From: Osedax frankpressi
Lineage: Eukaryota > Annelida > Polychaeta > Sabellida > Siboglinidae
NCBI GenBank assembly: GCA_964035775.1
Contig: OZ038317.1
Coordinates: forward strand, 26,209,127-26,273,126
DNA length: 64,000 nt
Direction of reading: 5' to 3'
The notes beneath the pieces are model-generated. The model was not told the origin of the DNA and did no database searches. It saw only the letters and a list, made by a program, of their open reading frames with translations. A program made the translations under genes and the position numbers. Positions 36,674 to 51,020 of the stretch are shown in pieces (positions within the stretch are counted from its first letter, which is position 1; every line of letters begins with the position of its first letter).

Positions 36674-37811
36674 TTATAATAATGTGTCTATTTAAAATAA
36701 GGACATATTTATAACTGAAGAACGTATTCAAGATAATATAGAAGCATATCATGTAAAAGGAATATTAAAGTCGAAATTAAATTTAAAAAGATTCTTTATT
36801 ACGAATATTGTAACAGATGTATTCAAAAAGTTCGGGAATATTGTAATAATTCATTTAGGATCTAACAATATCAGGGAAATCCAAGATAGGGCATTTCAAG
36901 GTCTAGATCAATTACATGAATTAAACCTCTATGCTAATAATATTAACAAAATAAAAAATACTATGTTCGATGGCATCACCAATCTTAAAATACTTGATTT
37001 AAGTTACAATTACATTGATAATTTAGATAGTAATACATTTGAATATCTAGTTAACCTAAATATACTATATCTTAATAACAATTATTTTGATAAAATTGAA
37101 AAAACAATGCTAAATAATCTTTTAAATCTCCGGATACTTAATTTCATATCTAACTACATTTCAGAGATAGGCAATAATTCGTTTTCAGCTCTAATTAATT
37201 TGAAAAAACTATATTTATCTAACAACAATCTTACGATACTACATAATAAAACATTTTTTAATTTAGTAAAAATTTCAGAATTGCATATTACTTATAATAA
37301 TATAAGATATCTTGATCTAAATTGTTTTATTAACACTCCGAACTTAAAAATATTAAAAGCATCTCATAATGGAATAATATCATTATCCGGTAATCTTCTA
37401 AAACTAACATCGCTAAAACATCTATATTTAAATAACAACGCCATATCTTCAATTAGTAGTATTGGTTTAGTTGAGTATCTGTCTGCAAATAATAGTATAT
37501 ATTTAAAAAATAACCTTGTAAACATTAGTATCGACTGTGAAAATAAATGGATATTAGAAAATTATCAAAATATGTCATTTAATTTTCACTCAAATAATTT
37601 ATATTTAACATGGAAATTTACAAATAATAACAATAACGATTATATTGATGTAAACAACTTCAATGCACATTGTTTATTCCAATATATTAATAATAAAGAA
37701 TCCTGTGCATATCTAATAGAAATATTTAAAAATTATTCGATGTTATGCAATAAAGGTAAATTAGTTTATTGGAAAAAATATATATTATTGTTCAAAATTA
37801 AATATTTTTAA
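35889..37811 (+). CDS. Secreted leucine-rich-repeat protein, two exons (about 390 aa)
   Basis: This is a paralogue of the gene at 18647. Exon 1 is 35889-35951, with the same 21-residue signal peptide; the donor is GTTTGT. Exon 2 is 36702-37811, after the acceptor TAAG, phase 0. The intron is 750 bp, longer than the paralogue's because of an extra block at 36294-36584. The mature protein starts DIFITEERIQ and has the same ten-LRR plus cysteine-cap layout. It ends KIKYF, ten residues shorter than the paralogue. Replacements against the paralogue crowd into the first five or six LRRs (for example LHELNLYANNI against LFQINLNDNKI), while the last four LRRs are almost unchanged. A candidate polyadenylation signal is at 37995-38000. 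A broken minus-strand LRR copy lies head-to-head about 370 bp upstream. Confidence 0.8.
36294..36584. mobile_element. 291-bp insertion in the intron of the 35889 LRR gene
   Basis: Compared with the intron of the 18647 gene, about 290 bp is added here. It is flanked by AATACC on both sides (36288-36293 and 36585-36590), consistent with a 6-bp target duplication. No terminal inverted repeats or coding sequence are visible, and I cannot name the family. Confidence 0.45.
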
Positions 37812-38163
37812 TTTTATAATATTTTCATATAATAATGTATAGCTGAATTAAAGTAGAGATTAATATACTATATGAATCTTTTATAACTTTTTATATATTA
37901 TACTACACCAGGTTATATTTAAACAATATATTATTATGATTATTATATATACATGTTTACAAAATATTTTTCAAATGAGGTATATATCCTCTCGAATAAA
38001 GAACGTAATATACTTATATATCTTATAATGAATTGATAATGAATTGTTGTGATGATTTCTTGAATGTTATCATGTCTCATTATCATCATATCGTATATTG
38101 ATATACACATGTTCAATACATATATAGGTATGTCTTCTATAGTATAACATCTTTATTACGTAT

Positions 38164-38249
38164 GAGCCAGGGTAGAATTAACCTAGAAGAGTCTTTGTTC
38201 ATGCCATTGGCTCCAGGCATGGAATGACAATATTGAATACCCTCGTCGC
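38164..38249. other. Same GC-richer block downstream of the 35889 gene
   Basis: This copy of 668-753 lies about 350 bp after the LRR stop. It is identical as far as read, although the neighbouring sequence differs by small indels. Confidence 0.4.
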
Positions 38250-38279
38250 AATAAATAAATACTATACATATATTTATAT

Positions 38280-38362
38280 GTTATAAAATATTATAATAAT
38301 TGTATTACGTAATTGAGTTATTTGTGTTAATTATTTAAGTAAAATTCAGTTATTATATATAT

Positions 38363-38416
<54 letters not shown>

Positions 38417-38991
38417 ATATTATAATAATTGTATACGTAATTGATTTAAGCTATAATTAGTATGGATAATTTGTTAAGTAATATATAGTAGTAGTAGTTT
38501 TTATCAAAGATATATATTATTGAATAATGTAGAATATAATAATATCCTAATTGAATAAAGAACTTAATATTCATTTTTATCTTGTAAGTAATATTTTAAA
38601 ATTATATTTCTAATGAAAAGATAAATATTTGTAGTAAATATAATCCAATTATGATGACTTATCTTCGTTATCAGTCTGATTATTATTATATAAACATATT
38701 ATCTAATATTTTATTAATTTATATTATATTTTATAATTTATACATATTAATTTACATTAGCAGATTACAAAAGTAAGTATTTTAGTATCTATAATATTTA
38801 GTTTAATATATTAATTCGTAAACTATCATATTAGTAAATGTATCATATTCTCCAAAGCAAATAAAATTAGTATTTATATAATAATTTAAATATATAAATA
38901 CTTGATATGTTATAAATTCGATATGGTACATAGAAAAGAAATTTAAAAACGACAACAGTACAAAAGGTTTTATCTTAAAAATACTTTATAG

Positions 38992-39028
<37 letters not shown>

Positions 39029-40050
39029 CAAATATTATATTAATTTTATTACATAATTGATTTATATAATCTTTAATTAGTTTGGATTGTTATTTAAGTA
39101 ATATAGAGTTATTAGTAGTAACTCAGTAGATGTTTTGATCGAAGTCTAATATTATGTAATGAGTTAATAAAGTAATATCTGAGTTGAATAAATAACTTAA
39201 TATATTGTTTATCTTGGTAGTAAGATTTGTTATTTATATTAATAATGAAATCACAAATATGTATAGTAAATATACTGAAATTATCATGATTTATCTGCGT
39301 TGATATTTTACTGGTAGAGTTTATTTTTTGTTTAATAATTAATGTTTTAATTATATATTATTAATCTTCAATTCCGTATGTATTAATTTTATTACGTATT
39401 ATAGTTATTGTTAGTTTATAATTTTATAATATCAGTTATATTTTCAACATTATTTGGTTATACTAATATTATTATTAATAGTTTATCATTAGAAATTGGT
39501 TGCATACTATATAACATCATAGATATTCAATTAAATAACACGTCAGAATTATATGATATCTGAAATATGAGTGATTTATTTATTTAAGTATTACATTGAG
39601 AAATGGCAATACAATATTAATATTGTTTTGTATTAAAATTAAACTATTCTAAAAATATAAAAAAATAATTGTATTACATATTTTATATTCTCATAATATA
39701 GATATTTATCAAATTATAGAAAAATAGTAAACATTATACATTATATAGAAATACAATTATCACATGTTATACATATGATACATGTTTTTACCATAAATAG
39801 TTCAAATTAATTGTATTAAATAATTATATTATATAAATATATAATATAATATTTTATTAATATTTTGTACTTATTAATTTAAATGAACAGATTACAATAG
39901 TAAGTATTTTAAACTCTATAATATTTAATTTTATATATTAATTAGTAAACTAAATATATCATATCATATCTCTAAAGCAAATAAAATCAGTATAAATATA
40001 ATAATTTAATTAAATATAACTAAATTAATTTCTTTTTATTGTAAATAGTT
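38280..40050 (+). repeat. AT-rich modules, 3' of the 35889 LRR gene
   Basis: This is the same family as 780-3400, but with an internal loss of about 850 bp after 38340 relative to that copy. From about 38750 it is the start of duplication unit 2. Confidence 0.7.
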
Positions 40051-40844
40051 TTATTTAATAAGTTAAATGAGGATGCAAGTAACCCGAAAAAAAAGACACC
40101 TAATCAAAGATATGATTCAAAGTATATTATGACATGGACCTTTCTTTTTATATTGTTAATAATTCTATCATATAAAATCCTACATATTATTATGGTCCTT
40201 GAAGATGGGAAGGAAGATTGTTGATATTGTTAAAATAAAATGTAATATATATTCTATATTAAATCGTATTTTAAAAATTTAATTTATATTATAATTGAAT
40301 GTATTTATTATATATAGTAATTAATAAAACACTTAAGCATTAACTTTGATATATTTTTGAGAAATCAGTTTGTCCCGTATACAGAGTTTTACTAATTCGC
40401 ATGATGCAACTTAGTAGGTCTTATCGAATATTTAAATAAATGGGCAAGATATATTTAAATATTCTTATTTATAATTGGTTAAGAGTGGATAATTGTTTAT
40501 ACGTAATTTCTTATGGTAAATAATGAAATTAATATAAGTTTAGTAACTGGTATGAAATATAAATACATATAAACATTTTAAGTCAGAAAAATAACTATAT
40601 AATGAATTAATAAAGTTAGAAACTATACAAATGTTTACTTCAAGTGACTTAGTTAATCAAGAGGTCAAGATATTAAAAAAATGACAACATAAAAACTTCA
40701 ATTTAAGGATCTGAAAATATTTGGTCCAATTTCTTTTATCAGACTAAAATACTATAAATGTGTCATTTTTTTCAAGATGTTAATATGAAATCATAAAACA
40801 TATATAATTTGTAAACTTCGAATTCAACTATATATATTATATCT

Positions 40845-41475
40845 AATAAATCCCAATTATCTTTATAGCATGTCGAGTAATTCTTAAATATTTCTACACG
40901 GTATCGGCACGAATCTTTATTATCAATATATTAGCATACTTAATGTGCATTGAAGCAGTTTACATTAATATTGTCATCATTGGTGTGTCCAAGTTAAATT
41001 AAAATAATGTGAGAGAAAATTAAGTGATCTCTTTAAAAAATTCTAATATCTATTAATTTTTACAGACGAAACCAATATTTACATAATTATATTTTAAATA
41101 TATGTAACCGTATGAAACGGATTACAGAGTGTGAATGTTCCTATTAATAGAATGAATTTTTTCCAGTTTAAGGTGTAATAACATAATTGTATAAACGTAT
41201 TCGTATGTAATTGTGTTATTAAGTTTGTATAAATTTGCAGAGAATGATTGTGTTGACTTGTTGATGTGTATCAGAGCGTGACTGACTAGTATAAGTGTGC
41301 ACGTGTGGATAATGTTCGGAGATTCATTTAGATAGCAACATAGAATACACTAATGTTAAGCCTTGATTTATTGATGAATAAACGTTAACAACATTTGGTT
41401 CTTGTGTATACTATTATTTTAGGATAGTTACTTAAATAGAACAATGCTACTAATTGAAGATATGTAGTTTGCATT
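40845..41475 (-). pseudogene. LRR cap fragment, unit 2 copy of 4200-4830
   Basis: It lies at an offset of 36645 bp from 4200-4830 and carries the same 303-bp insertion at 41104-41406. Confidence 0.5.
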
Positions 41476-41981
41476 TAAACAAAGTTATTTGGTGAACATA
41501 ACTATTACAGATATCCAGATAACTTTGTTATTCAATTTACAGTTATTATTAAAAACACCATAGATTTTATTACTGTTAATCCATTTAAACCGTATTTAAA
41601 AAAGCTTTTAGACTTTTAAACTATATTAATATCCCACTAAAAATTATGTAAACAAACTTGTGTCAACACATGTATTAATTCATAAAATATTGTGTTTGCA
41701 CGAAAATATCGTTTGCACGAAAATTTGGTTATAGTTATAACCTGCGTTACGTCGTACGTATATATATATCTATATATAATATATCGGACAATTACAGGTA
41801 GTATATAGTAATTACATAAATAAAGCATAATATAGTGTAGTCATTTATTAATTTTAAAAGTTCAAGATTATTTACGTTACCAAGGGTATAGAGATTAATA
41901 CAAGACCAACTAAATATATTATAGTTAATATAATATTAAATTATAATATCTTAATTTGAATTAATAGATCATGTTACTAAT

Positions 41982-42037
<56 letters not shown>

Positions 42038-43312
42038 GTATATGTGAAAACTTCATAATTTAAAAATGATCAATAAAGCCTTAACAAATATTAAATAATT
42101 ATTTTAAATTATCCATCTGATTAGAAACTAAAATCATGTAAAATTGAGAAACCTTATAATTTAAAATCTAAAAAATGCATTTATTCTTAATTTCATAGTA
42201 TAATATGTATACTAATAGTTTATTATAAAAGTAGGTGAAGTAAGGTATACTAACATGCGTTTTTAATTTTTCAAATAGGAAATACGTAAAAATATCAGAT
42301 TATGATTTTATTTTAAAAAATTCTCTTTATTTAAGTAATATTGGTTTTAAAAATTATAAATAAAACAATTGTATGTCATATTATTAAATAAATATAAAAT
42401 CTATAAATTAAATCACTCTACATTCCATTGTAATTGGATGTAGTCTCCATTTATCAAAATTTCACATTTATCAAAAATGCTTTAGTAAACTTGGTTAATT
42501 ATTATAGATCTATCAATTGAATTTTCTTTACGATTCATTTTGAAAACGTATATATAGAATTAAAATTATACAGCGGATTAACCATTTTGGCAAAGAAACA
42601 CTCTATATTATTAATTAAACAAATTTAAGTATACAAATATATTTTCATTGTATAATATAATAATAAAAAAAACATTAGTATTTAAATTATATTATGAAGC
42701 ATAACACCTATTAATACATTTATACTTTTAATTGATATGGTATTGTAATTTATATAGTATTATTATATATTGTATAAAGGTATAATATATTAACATACTC
42801 TATGCTATGTGATAGTTATAAATAATACTAATTTACATAACACATGTGAATATCATGTTCGTCATATTTATGATGTGTTTCTATATAATTAATATATTAG
42901 TTTTTCTTTAGATATCAATTTATTAGATATTATATTATAGAATATATGTTGTTTATAATATAAAGATATACGCATACAACCTATATTGCAAGATATACCT
43001 AATTTTATATGCACTATTGACTATATCTATGTATATATTATCATTGTATAAAGCAGGTTAAATGCAATTTTAAATGTAACACGTTTTTATCAAATGTGTA
43101 ACTTTTATAATATAAAATAATTTAATAATTTAATATTATTATCATTTGCATTAACAATATATTTGATAAATGATTGTAATTAAATATGCTACATATATGT
43201 ATACTATATTTAATATTTTTTTAATGGATTTTGAAAATATATAATATATGATATCGTTTAAATTTAATATTTCTTATCGTGGCCGAATTCAAATGTTTGC
43301 ATAATTGTAGTT

Positions 43313-43635
43313 TATGTAAACTATATATTTTCAATTAGTAGCATTGGTCTATTTAAGTACCTATCCTAAAATAATAGTATATATTTAAAATATAATTATG
43401 TAAATATTGGTTTCGTCTGTTAAAATAAATGGATATTAGAATTTTTTTAAAAGAGATTACTTAATTTTCTCTGAAATTATTTTAATTTAACTTGAACACA
43501 CCAATGATGACAATATTAATTTAAACAGCTTCAATGCACATTACTTATGCCAATATATTGACTCGACGATTACTCGACATGCTATAAATATAATTGGGAT
43601 TTATTAGATATAATATATATAGTTAAATTAGAAGT
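43313..43635 (+). pseudogene. LRR cap fragment, unit 2 copy of 6668-6990
   Basis: It lies at an offset of 36645 bp from 6668-6990, again without the insertion. Confidence 0.5.
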
Positions 43636-44254
43636 TTACAAATTATATATGTTTTATGATTTCATATTAACATCTTGAAAAAAAGGACACATTTATAGTA
43701 TTTTAGTCTCATAAAAGAAATTGGACCAAATATTTTCAGATCCTTCAATTGAAGCTTTTATGTTGTCATTTTTTTTAATATCTTGATTAACTAAATCACT
43801 TAAAGTAAACATTTGTATAGTTTCTAACTTTATTAATTCATTATATGGTTAGTCTGATAAAAGAAATTGGACCACATATTTTCTAATGATAAACTATTAT
43901 TAATAATATTATAATAACATTATAATGGTAGAAATATAACTGATATTATAAAATTATAAACTAACAATAATTTTAATACATAATAAAATTAATACATACG
44001 GAATTGAAGATTAATAATAACTAATTAAAACATTAATTATTAAACAAAAAATAAACTCTACCAGTAAAATATCAACGCAGATAAATCATGATAATTTCAG
44101 TATATATACTATGCATATTTGTGATTTCATTATTAACAAATTTTACTAACAAGATAAACAATATATTAAGTTATTTATTCAACTCAGATATTATCTTATT
44201 ACCTCATTACATAATATTAGACTTCGATCAAAACATCTACTGAGTTACTACTAC

Positions 44255-44776
44255 TGTCGTATGCAATTAGCAAGCTATGCAATTTGGCACACTTCCTGAT
44301 TTTATCTATTTTCATTGTAATACACTTTAAAAAATTATATAAAAATAAATTATAATTCTACAATGATTACAAATAATGTAATTAATCATTATTTATCACA
44401 ATATATTTTTTTAATTAATATTAAATATTATGATTTAATTATTTTATAATTGGGCGTATTTATAGGCGTGATTAATTTGAAATTCAAATTATTACATGTG
44501 TATAATTTTTAAATTGTTATTAATTATATTGTGTATTATCATGAGTTTCGATTTAGTCAAAGAAATTTATTATTTTTTATTAAATAATACATTTTCAACC
44601 AAGGCTTCACTAAATCAAAAATATAATATCAACAGAATACTGAACAATAAATTATCGAGATCTGATGATAATTTCTTCATCAAAAACAAAGGTAATTGTT
44701 ATTCAGTGTACCTATGATTGTTTCTCTTCAAATTGTTATACTATCTATATTGCATAATAAACTAAATACTCGATAC

Positions 44777-44828
<52 letters not shown>

Positions 44829-47800
44829 CTTTACTTATTACCTTTTATATAATACAAAAAATAATATAATTTTAATGTAATAAATAAATATACATTTTCT
44901 TAAAATTATTTTAAGATGAGATATAATGTAACTTATTCTTTATTAGTATTATTATATAATTTGTATTAATTTATATACTATATATAAATGTTATTTTATC
45001 ATATACTATGAGATTATTATTTTCGTTATATTTTAATTACACATTACAAAATTAATAATGAAAGCAAATATAATTATTATTATATACTTCAACTTATGCT
45101 ATCATTACTTATTAGTGTTAATGAGGAGACAGAAAGGAGTCGAAAAAATAATTATAATGAATGATTTACAGAAGAATGAAATCTTGATAAAATTTCATTC
45201 TGAATCAGGACATTCCGGAATATAAGTAATGATATTTGTTAAATTTTAAATAATATGTAATATATGATTAAATAATATGTAAATACACAAATTAAAATAT
45301 TAATATTAATATATACATTTATTGTTATCTATGTAAATAGTTTATCATAAAGGTAATAATAATATTTCTTATATATTTAAATTCACTTTTCTAGAATTAA
45401 GACATTAGGAAAACTTAATGAAAGATATAGTTGGAAAGGAATGCGAGCCGATGTAGAAAATTTTGTTTGTCATTTTAAAAATTTATCGCAATCTTTATTA
45501 AATATATTAATAATAAAACAATAATTTGTATTAAATAATATTATTAAAAATGTAAATATTTATATACTATCAATAATTAGATCAAATGTTGCGATACATG
45601 CCAGCGCTTTGAACAAATTCAGACAATTGCACCTATTTTACATCCTATTAAAGTTAATGGTCATTGGGTTATGGTAGGAATTGATTTAATCGGACCTATA
45701 CCAACATTGTTTGATATATATGTATAAATGTTTCTATATTTTATTATATATTAAATAACAATATTGCTTGATACAATCTTATTATTCGATATTCATGATT
45801 TTGTTTACTCTACAGTAATGACTATAGGTATGTATTAACGATAATTGATTATTATACGAAGTTTGTTACATTATTTCCAATAGAGAATAAAAGTGCTGTC
45901 AACATAATACGGTTATTGATTATATTTATAATATAAATATATACAGTTTATCATGCTAACTTGATTATATTTAATATGACTTTACAAGTTTTTTTTAAAG
46001 ATATAAATATTATATTAATAGATTATATATTCTATATAATTTTTGTATTTTAAAAATTTAATTTCTTAGATCTTTAAATTCTTTTTTTTTGTTTATATGG
46101 TGCACCTCAAAGATTATTACCTGATCAAGGATCTGAGATTGTCAATAAGGTTTTTAATATTATATTTGATTAAATACTTTTATATTTAATATAAATACTC
46201 GATTCTTCAATTAATTTATTTTATCCTAATTGTAAAGTTAAATAAATAATTCTTAAAAAAATATGGAGTCAAAAAATTGATAACCTCCGCATATCATCCC
46301 CAAACTAATGGGTTGTGTGAAACGATGAATGCGACAGTTAAGGTATTATTTTGTGACAGTTAATATTTTTCTTTTTTAAATGAATTTAATTCTGTTTAAT
46401 TTCTTTATTTTGATTATATAAATATGAGAATGCATGTACTATGATTATTTTTTACTGGCACCGCATATTTTTATTTGAATATAAAATATTAAGTTTTTGG
46501 TTTGGTTATATTAATTTTTATTATTTTTGCTTTAGCCTTCATTTGGAGCAGGATACTTGAGGTTTGTGAACAAATTAATTAAACAGTAATTTATAAATAC
46601 ATTTATTTCTGAAATATTATATTTTTGCTTCATTTAAAACATATACTAAAATATATATATTAATTACCATTTAGGATATTTTTTTATAATATTTATTCTA
46701 TTTATTTTAGACAAGGATATCTAAATACTGCTATGAAGGTCAATATTGGAGTGATATGTTACAAGACATATCATTTTCAATCAATATAGAAAAACAATCT
46801 ACGACTAAATATACTCCATTTTATTTGTTATTTGATCGTAATGCAATAGTACCAAGAGAAATGGATACTGAAAATGATACTATTATTAATTTCCATATAA
46901 CCGAAGAAAACATTAAAAATGTTGAAAATGATATATTAAAAAGATCAGAAGTAAAAATGAAAGTACTAGAAAATATTCCTAGTGTACAAATAAAGCAAAA
47001 AAAAAATACGAGGAATTAGGGAAAAACAAAATAAAACTATTTGTTTTTAAAATAGGAGATTTAGTATTAAGGAGAAATCTAAAAATTGTAAAGAATGTAG
47101 GAGGGAGGACTTTGCCAAAGTGGTTAGGAAGTTATGAGATTATTTATATTGACAATAGAAATAGATTAACGCTCAAAGATTTGAAGAGAAATAAGGTATT
47201 GAAAAAAAAATATTCTCATATTCATTTAAAGTCTTACAACAAATATTATAAAGATAAAGAAATTACAGGTTGGTTAATTTATATATTTAATCTATATATA
47301 TATTATAGTATAAAAGAACATACTATTTTTTTAAATTTATATTTATTCATTAAATATACTTTTTAGTTATTATTAATATTATTATTAATTATTATTAATA
47401 AACTAGAATTAATATATGAAGATCATTGTTATGCTAAATGGAGAAATAAACTTACAGGGTTAGATTACAGTATATATAAGTTTGAAAGCAGTTTGTATAA
47501 ACATATTTTATTACAATAATAAGATTATTCAAATATATATATATTAATATATATTAACTAATATGCATGGTTAATAATCATTTTTAAATGAATCTTATTA
47601 ATATTAGAAACAGATTTCAATGTATTTGATAATATTATAGAAGATTTTGATTCTAACAATAAACAGAATAATGTTAGATATATTAAAATAGTTTGAATAT
47701 TATATTTTTTACATTAAATTTTTTATTAAATTGAGTGCATTTACATTAAATATAACTTGACATAAAAATAAAATACAAATTTATATATAGAAATACTCTG

Positions 47801-49600
47801 CTGATTTGATTTCCATTAATCAATCTTCAATGAACAATTGTATTCGAAGTGAAGTTACCGATGTTATTATTATAATATCAGATTTTTTAAATAGTTATTA
47901 TATTAATATTCAAGACTAATTAATAACATTATTGAATCTATCATAATATTCAGGCGATGGTCGATCGATGTACTCCAGTTGTCGGGCTATACAAATCCTC
48001 ATTATATACATTATGCGGGAAAGCATGGCTCGATGATAATGTTGAAATTAAAAATTTAACTTATCTAACTTATATTAAAATATCCACTTATTTTTAATGT
48101 TATATTTTAAATCTTTTGTTTTTTGATTTTTTAGGTTATTCGATTTTATATTCAATCATTGGTAAAAGAAGGGAATTTATAAAATATATTTATATTTGAT
48201 TATCATTTAGGGATTAGTTTCAATACAACTATTTTTTCCTTTCGCAAAGTTTGTAATGTACTATGAATAATATAAATATATATTTTTTAAATATAATATC
48301 AATATGAATATTTTGTATTTTCATTATTAATATTATCTACATTCAGGTGCAATTCATTGATATCAATATTTTAATATTGCCACTACTAATAAATGATTCT
48401 CATTTGGTATTGATGTATGCTGATGCTAAGGTGAATTATATATATATATATATATATTATTGACAGTTTATCTTTCGAAGAACAATGCTTAAAAAAAGCT
48501 GTGCAATTTCAGTAAGTTATTTATTATTATATATATGTATTCATTATTTTCTATAGTTTATTTAGATAAATTATTATATGGGGAATTATTAAGTATTTTT
48601 AATTTATTTTTAAATAACTAGAATTTTTCTACACAATATTCTAAACAAAGAATTTATAATAAAATATGAAACATACTATGCACAACAAGATTCACACAAT
48701 TGCGGAGTTTATGTTTGTAAGGTTATCAGAATTATATATATATATATTATAATATAAAAATAATATCTAATTTTACCCACATATAATTTTAATATTCTCT
48801 AATAGAAATTAAAATATTATTTTTATTAAAATCCATTTTTAATTTCAATTTGATTATCGGTATTCAACAAGCAGCATCGAAAATATTGAAACTGCATGTA
48901 ACACTACATATCGATTATATGAGAAAACATATATTTAATAAATTAACTTTGTAAATTATTTATCATTTTATACAGATTGTTAATTATATTTAAATATATA
49001 TACAATGTATGATATTTATCATCATACTTGATATTTAATACCGCCGAGTTAGTTAACTAACTTTTGCATTTAATAGTTTATAATATATATATATTCCTTT
49101 GGAAATTTACTATTTAATTTTATACTAGTATTATCAAATACATTTAATTCAAAAAATATATAGTATATCATATTAGCAAGACCGAGATCAGTAAAGTAAA
49201 TACGTATGTCTCCCCAATTAAAAAATAAGTAGATACATTCAGTAATATCGTATATAAAGAATTACTTTATTAAAGTAATTATTATATTATTAAAATTTAA
49301 CAATTCTATTTATGTATCGCTGGGCGACGCCCAGTGGGCGTGTCTATTTTCAACTAACTGTCAGTATGAATACTTGAAATTGGAAATTATTTTATTGAGT
49401 ATTAATGAAAATATTTTAAGTACCACTATCTTATTTTAACCTTTAAAAATTACAAAATTAATTATACGTATATTATTACATTGTCATAAAGCAATTTCAT
49501 TAACTTTCAAGATTATTTATAATTTATATTGTAGTTTTTGAAAGTTGAAATAACCTCGCAGTCAATGGTATTTGACAAATTGCATAGCTTGCACATGACA
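44255..49600 (+). mobile_element. Ginger-like DNA transposon, unit 2 copy
   Basis: This is the duplicate of 7610-12949 with the same inverted repeats, the same CTAC flanks (44251-44254 and 49601-49604) and the same surrounding module. It is six bases longer; that shift is already complete by about 46.76 kb and I see it at the (TA)n tract near 44.8 kb. It arrived by duplication of the whole region, not by a fresh transposition. Confidence 0.85.
44541..48954 (+). CDS. Ginger-type transposase, unit 2 copy
   Basis: This has the same exon-like blocks and motifs as the gene at 7896-12303: H2C2 zinc-binding, D-D-E integrase core, PKWLGSYEII C-terminal domain, and Ulp1 protease with His, Asp, Gln and Cys. 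The start ATG is at 44541 and the stop at 48952-48954. I noticed one substitution in the open stretches (A at 46851 for G at 10200), which keeps the valine codon. Whether the spliced message would be open throughout was not established for either copy. Confidence 0.7.
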
Positions 49601-50259
49601 CTACTAACTTTATAATCTACTTAAACAATCCAAACTAATTATAGATTAAATAAATCAATTCTGTAAAATATATATATAATATTCATTATAAAGTATTTTT
49701 AATATAAAACCTTTTGTAATGTTGTCGTTTTTAAATTTCTTTTCTATGTGATATCGAATTTATAACATATCAAGTATTTATATATTTAAATTATTATATA
49801 TATACTAATTTTATTTGCTTTGGAGAATATGATATATTTACTAATATTATGGTTTATTAACCAATATATTAAATTAAATATTATAGATACTAAAATACTT
49901 ACTTTTGTAATCTGCTAATGTAAATTAATATGTATAATATATAATATAAATTAATAAAATATTAGATTATATATTTATATAATAATAATCAGACTGATAA
50001 CGAAGATAAGTCAATATAATTGTATTATATTTACTACAAATATTTATCTTTTCATTAGAAATATAATTTTAAAATATTACTAACAAGATAAAAAAGCATA
50101 TTAAGTTCTTTATTCAATTATGATATTATTATATTCTACATCATTCAATAATATATATCTTTGATAAAAACTATTACTACTATATATTACTTAACAAATT
50201 ATCCAAACTAATTATAGCTTGAATAAATCAATTACGTATACAATTATTATAATATTTTG

Positions 50260-50319
<60 letters not shown>

Positions 50320-51020
50320 TTCATTATAACGTATTTTTAAGATACATCCTTGACTAATACTCTTTTGTTTTGATTTATTCCCTAATTAATATATCGAATT
50401 GATATCTAACGTATTTATAAAATTAAATTATTATATAAATACTAATTTTATTTGATTGAAATATTATTGGTGAATATGATGAATTAGTTTACTAATTAAA
50501 TGAAATAATATAGATATTAAAATATTTACTGAAGTAATCTTATCAATGCAGATACAAAAGTATAACATATAGAATATACTATAAATTAATACAATATTAT
50601 TTATTTATATAATATAATTATTTATTAAAATAATTTGAACTATTTATAATAAAACATGTATAATATGGACTCATTATATATATTTACTCTGAAGCCAAGA
50701 CCTATAAGAAATCAGTTTTATTACATATCAGCTTATAATCACTTGATAATATATTAGAGTAAATAATAGAAATATGCCAGGGCCAATTATTATATTGAAA
50801 TATATAAAAAGTTATAACATATGCTAATAGTATGTTAATTTACACTAAAATTCTGCTATAATTTACTGTTGCTAATAACTATGAATTTCTGGGTATATTT
50901 TCATGGAACTTGACTGAATTATATATATTTAAATATGTATAACAATAATTATATCATATATATAAGTAAATTATAATAATATACAATTTTTTTATAAATA
51001 ACTGTTTTAGTAAAAATATA

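Larger units (their letters stand above)
2101..38747 (+). repeat. Segmental tandem duplication, unit 1 (about 36.65 kb)
   Basis: Its first 25.25 kb recur from 38748 with offsets of 36645-36652 bp. The small offset changes map to (TA)n tracts and small indels. Outside those I noticed only a handful of substitutions, such as G10200/A46851 and T20621/C57273. The left limit lies in a tract of about 178 bp (2100-2277) that is identical in three cassettes. Confidence 0.85.
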
